Shown: piece by piece, positions 62,076 to 64,000 of the stretch
Layout: every line of letters begins with the position of its first letter
How positions within the stretch are numbered: position 1 is the first letter of the stretch
Assembly: GCA_902780525.1 (NCBI GenBank)
Contig: CACZFL010000002.1
Location: 62,001 to 126,000, forward strand
Length of the DNA stretch: 64,000 bases
Direction of reading: 5' to 3'
Origin: an uncultured bacterium
GTDB taxonomy: Bacteria > Cyanobacteriota > Vampirovibrionia > Gastranaerophilales > Gastranaerophilaceae
Notes under the pieces: generated by a model
Told to the model about the DNA's origin: nothing
Database searches by the model: none
The model's input: the letters and a program-made list of their open reading frames with translations, nothing else
Made by a program: the position numbers and the translations under genes

Positions 62076-63473
62076 GTGTCAGGCGTAAATTACAATTCGT
62101 ACAATCACACAACGTTTGCCCATGTTCCTTTCAAAGCAGGAGAACAAGGCGGGTTAAACATTGTCAAAAAGCCTATTGATAAGGTTGAAAACATTGTTAA
62201 CAATACCGTTGATACTTTTGTGCCTGAATCACAAGACGAGGAAAAGAAAAAATCACATAAAACAGCAATCAGAGTTGGTAGTACGATTCTAGTATTGAGT
62301 GCCTTTGTTGCCTTACTTAACCCGAAATTTTCTTCTTCTTTGGTTAACAAATTGAAAACAAAATCAACCAAAGCAGCAAACAAAGCTAAAGTTGACAGCT
62401 CATTCTGGGGCAAATGGAACAAAATCAAAGAAAAATTCTTAAACGGATTAACAAATACCATTCAGGTTTTAAATAACGGAAACTCCGTAAAAGACGAACT
62501 TTTCAAAAAATTATGCAACAAAACCCTGCTCACAAAAAGCATACATCAAAAAATAACAAAAGGCTTTGATAAAATAAGCAGACAAACTGTTTACAGCAAA
62601 TATAAAAATGTTTCTAATCAAATGAACACACTTGATGATATTATGCAGCAATATAAAGGAAGGTTGTCTGCCGAAGACCAAATTATTTTTGAGCAAAAGC
62701 TTAAAGAAATAGATAAGCTGCAGGAGTATTTCGGCTCTTCAAAAATAAAAGAACGCCTCAAAAAACAGGAAGATTTAATGCAAAATCTTGAAAAAGATGT
62801 GACAGAAAAGATTGTTCAGGCAAAAGATACTATTGTCGGACGGATTAAAGGTAAAAAAATTGATAACGAAATGAAACTCAAAGATACCTGTACTTTCTGG
62901 GCAGAAGATTCTATAATGTTTGAACGCAACAGTATTGAAGAACAGGGAACAAATATTATCAACTCTCTTGTCGGTGACGGAAAAACCAAAAAGGGAGCTT
63001 ATCAGGAAATTGCGGAACTACTTGCTCCTCATCTTAACAAAGAAGAGAAGCAAGCGATAGAAGACAGCATCACTCAGGCTAATAAACTCTTGAGAAAAGC
63101 CAACAAGACAGAGTGCGTGGAATACTTTGATAAAAAACGCGACCTTATACTCGGAAGTGCACCTACTGATGTTGTAACCGCACTTGCCAGCCTTATTGCA
63201 AGCGGAATAGCCATCGGAGTTGCAGACAGCAAAGAAGACAGACTGTCAAGAATGATATCAGGAGCTCTTCCGGTATTTGCAGGCTTGGGCGTTTCAACTG
63301 CATTAACGGCAATGCTTTTCTCTGGCGGCAAAGGTATGGCATTAGGTACCGGTTCAGGTATGGTATTAAGCGCCCTAGGCAGTGCCGCAAGCCATAAACT
63401 TTTCCCCAAAAGTAATCAGGAAGTACTTATAGCAGAAGATAAACCAACAGGAGGCGAAGTTAAAAATGCTTAG
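62076..63473 (+). CDS. Leader-motif membrane protein with coiled-coil middle
   Basis: A 465-residue protein starting with GTG. The leader reads SGVNYNSYNHTTFAHVPFKAGEQGG. A hydrophobic segment at about 70-85 (VGSTILVLSAFVALL), a long helical charged middle (about 100-340, with NLEKDVTEKIVQAKD), and a glycine/alanine-rich hydrophobic end at about 370-445 (VVTALASLIASGIAIGVA, GLGVSTALTAMLFSGG, GTGSGMVLSALGSAASH) follow. No family is recognised. The end resembles the glycine-rich segment of the giant protein in style. It may act at a membrane. Confidence 0.65.
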   Translation: MSGVNYNSYNHTTFAHVPFKAGEQGGLNIVKKPIDKVENIVNNTVDTFVPESQDEEKKKSHKTAIRVGSTILVLSAFVALLNPKFSSSLVNKLKTKSTKAANKAKVDSSFWGKWNKIKEKFLNGLTNTIQVLNNGNSVKDELFKKLCNKTLLTKSIHQKITKGFDKISRQTVYSKYKNVSNQMNTLDDIMQQYKGRLSAEDQIIFEQKLKEIDKLQEYFGSSKIKERLKKQEDLMQNLEKDVTEKIVQAKDTIVGRIKGKKIDNEMKLKDTCTFWAEDSIMFERNSIEEQGTNIINSLVGDGKTKKGAYQEIAELLAPHLNKEEKQAIEDSITQANKLLRKANKTECVEYFDKKRDLILGSAPTDVVTALASLIASGIAIGVADSKEDRLSRMISGALPVFAGLGVSTALTAMLFSGGKGMALGTGSGMVLSALGSAASHKLFPKSNQEVLIAEDKPTGGEVKNA

Positions 63474-63985
63474 CGTAATTTTTGAACTATTAATAGAACA
63501 TTTTTCTTCAATGTTTCGTAGTCCGTGTTATTGTCGATTATATAATCCCAATCCCGAATATCATCAAGATCAACTTCGGTAACATCATCTTCGCCTATTA
63601 GTTTACCGCCTCTTGATTCACGGATATCTCTGTCTGCTTCTATTCTTATTGAGATTGCACCTGCTGATTTAAACAATTCGTACTCATGCTTTATTCTGAC
63701 ATCAGTAACAACAATATTACCTTCTGTTGCTATAATTTTTTCAAGCCAGTAATCCTGACTTTGTGCCCTTCCCCAGTTTCCGAGGTCAATTAATCCCTGA
63801 CGGTATTTTGGCTTATTATTTTCTATTTCTTCATAAGTAATATTATTGAGCCTTCCGTACTCAAGTTTAATAACATCACCCATTGCACAACGCTTATATG
63901 AAGGCATAGCATCCATTAAAATCTTTGCTGCCGTATCTTTACCGGAATATTGTTTCCCCGAAAAAATAATTATTCTGTCTGCCAT
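63470..63985 (-). CDS. P-loop nucleotide kinase (deoxynucleoside monophosphate kinase-like)
   Basis: A 171-residue P-loop protein. IIFSGKQYSGKDTAAKIL is the Walker A motif of small-molecule kinases; YKRCAMGDVIKLEYG and NIVVTDVRIKHEYELFKSAGAISIRIEAD follow, as in phage-type dNMP kinases and dephospho-CoA-kinase-like proteins. RDIRESRGGK could be the lid with Arg residues, and DWDYIIDNNTDYETLKKNV closes the fold. It probably phosphorylates a nucleotide; the substrate is not settled. It overlaps the convergent gene at 62076 by 4 bases. Confidence 0.75.
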   Translation of the reverse strand: MADRIIIFSGKQYSGKDTAAKILMDAMPSYKRCAMGDVIKLEYGRLNNITYEEIENNKPKYRQGLIDLGNWGRAQSQDYWLEKIIATEGNIVVTDVRIKHEYELFKSAGAISIRIEADRDIRESRGGKLIGEDDVTEVDLDDIRDWDYIIDNNTDYETLKKNVLLIVQKLR

Positions 63986-64000
63986 AAAAGTATTATATCA

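Overview
The window is AT-rich bacterial DNA that most likely comes from a Vampirovibrionia (Melainabacteria) genome, probably a gut Gastranaerophilales. This placement is inferred from four things. The F1-ATPase beta and epsilon genes form a two-gene unit away from the other ATP synthase genes, as in Cyanobacteria. The gamma-glutamylcysteine ligase is of the plant/cyanobacterial GCS2 type. Envelope proteins of the DUF2993 and GerMN types, also found in Cyanobacteria, occur together. Several proteins share a short Asn/Ser-rich N-terminal leader ending in an F-[KSGNR]-[GKR] signature. The cell appears diderm and flagellated (motA, motB, fliD) and able to make peptidoglycan (mraY).

Layout. 1-1.9 kb: transporters (POT and NSS). 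2-5.2 kb: surface-polysaccharide operon (two glycosyltransferases around UDP-glucose dehydrogenase). 5.3-6.4 kb: ECF sigma/anti-sigma pair. 6.5-18 kb: accessory region with a 3133-residue protein and a divergent 465-residue protein. 18-24 kb: housekeeping genes (rseP-like, rsmA, GCS2, atpD-atpC). 24-28.5 kb: a GC-richer structured direct repeat, two small ORFs, three adenine-specific DNA methyltransferases with no obvious nuclease partner, and a membrane-anchored PD-(D/E)XK-like protein. 29-36.7 kb: redox, transport and biotin genes. 36.9-39.4 kb: a membrane protein and a degenerate hybrid-cluster-protein homologue under a CRP/FNR-like operator. 40.7-42.2 kb: a second ECF sigma/anti-sigma unit with a Spy/CpxP-like periplasmic protein. 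42.2-46.7 kb: motA-motB and a TPR/glycosyltransferase fusion. 46.8-64 kb: mutS, envelope genes, rimI, bioY, pgk, fliD, mraY, hpf and host-lineage-specific leader proteins.

The strongest novel candidate is the giant protein at 7035-16436. Reading its motifs by eye gives an EF-hand-like N-terminus, a glycine-rich hydrophobic segment, a calpain-like cysteine protease core (C1251, H1443, N1461) and a RelA/SpoT-type synthetase core with correctly spaced R-x-K-x3-S-x3-K, D-x4-R, GY and E-x-Q-x-R motifs. A long coiled coil and a cysteine-containing C-terminal domain follow. This combination looks like a multidomain effector or toxin that could process itself and make an alarmone-like nucleotide. The divergent neighbour also carries a C/H/D arrangement with papain-like spacing.
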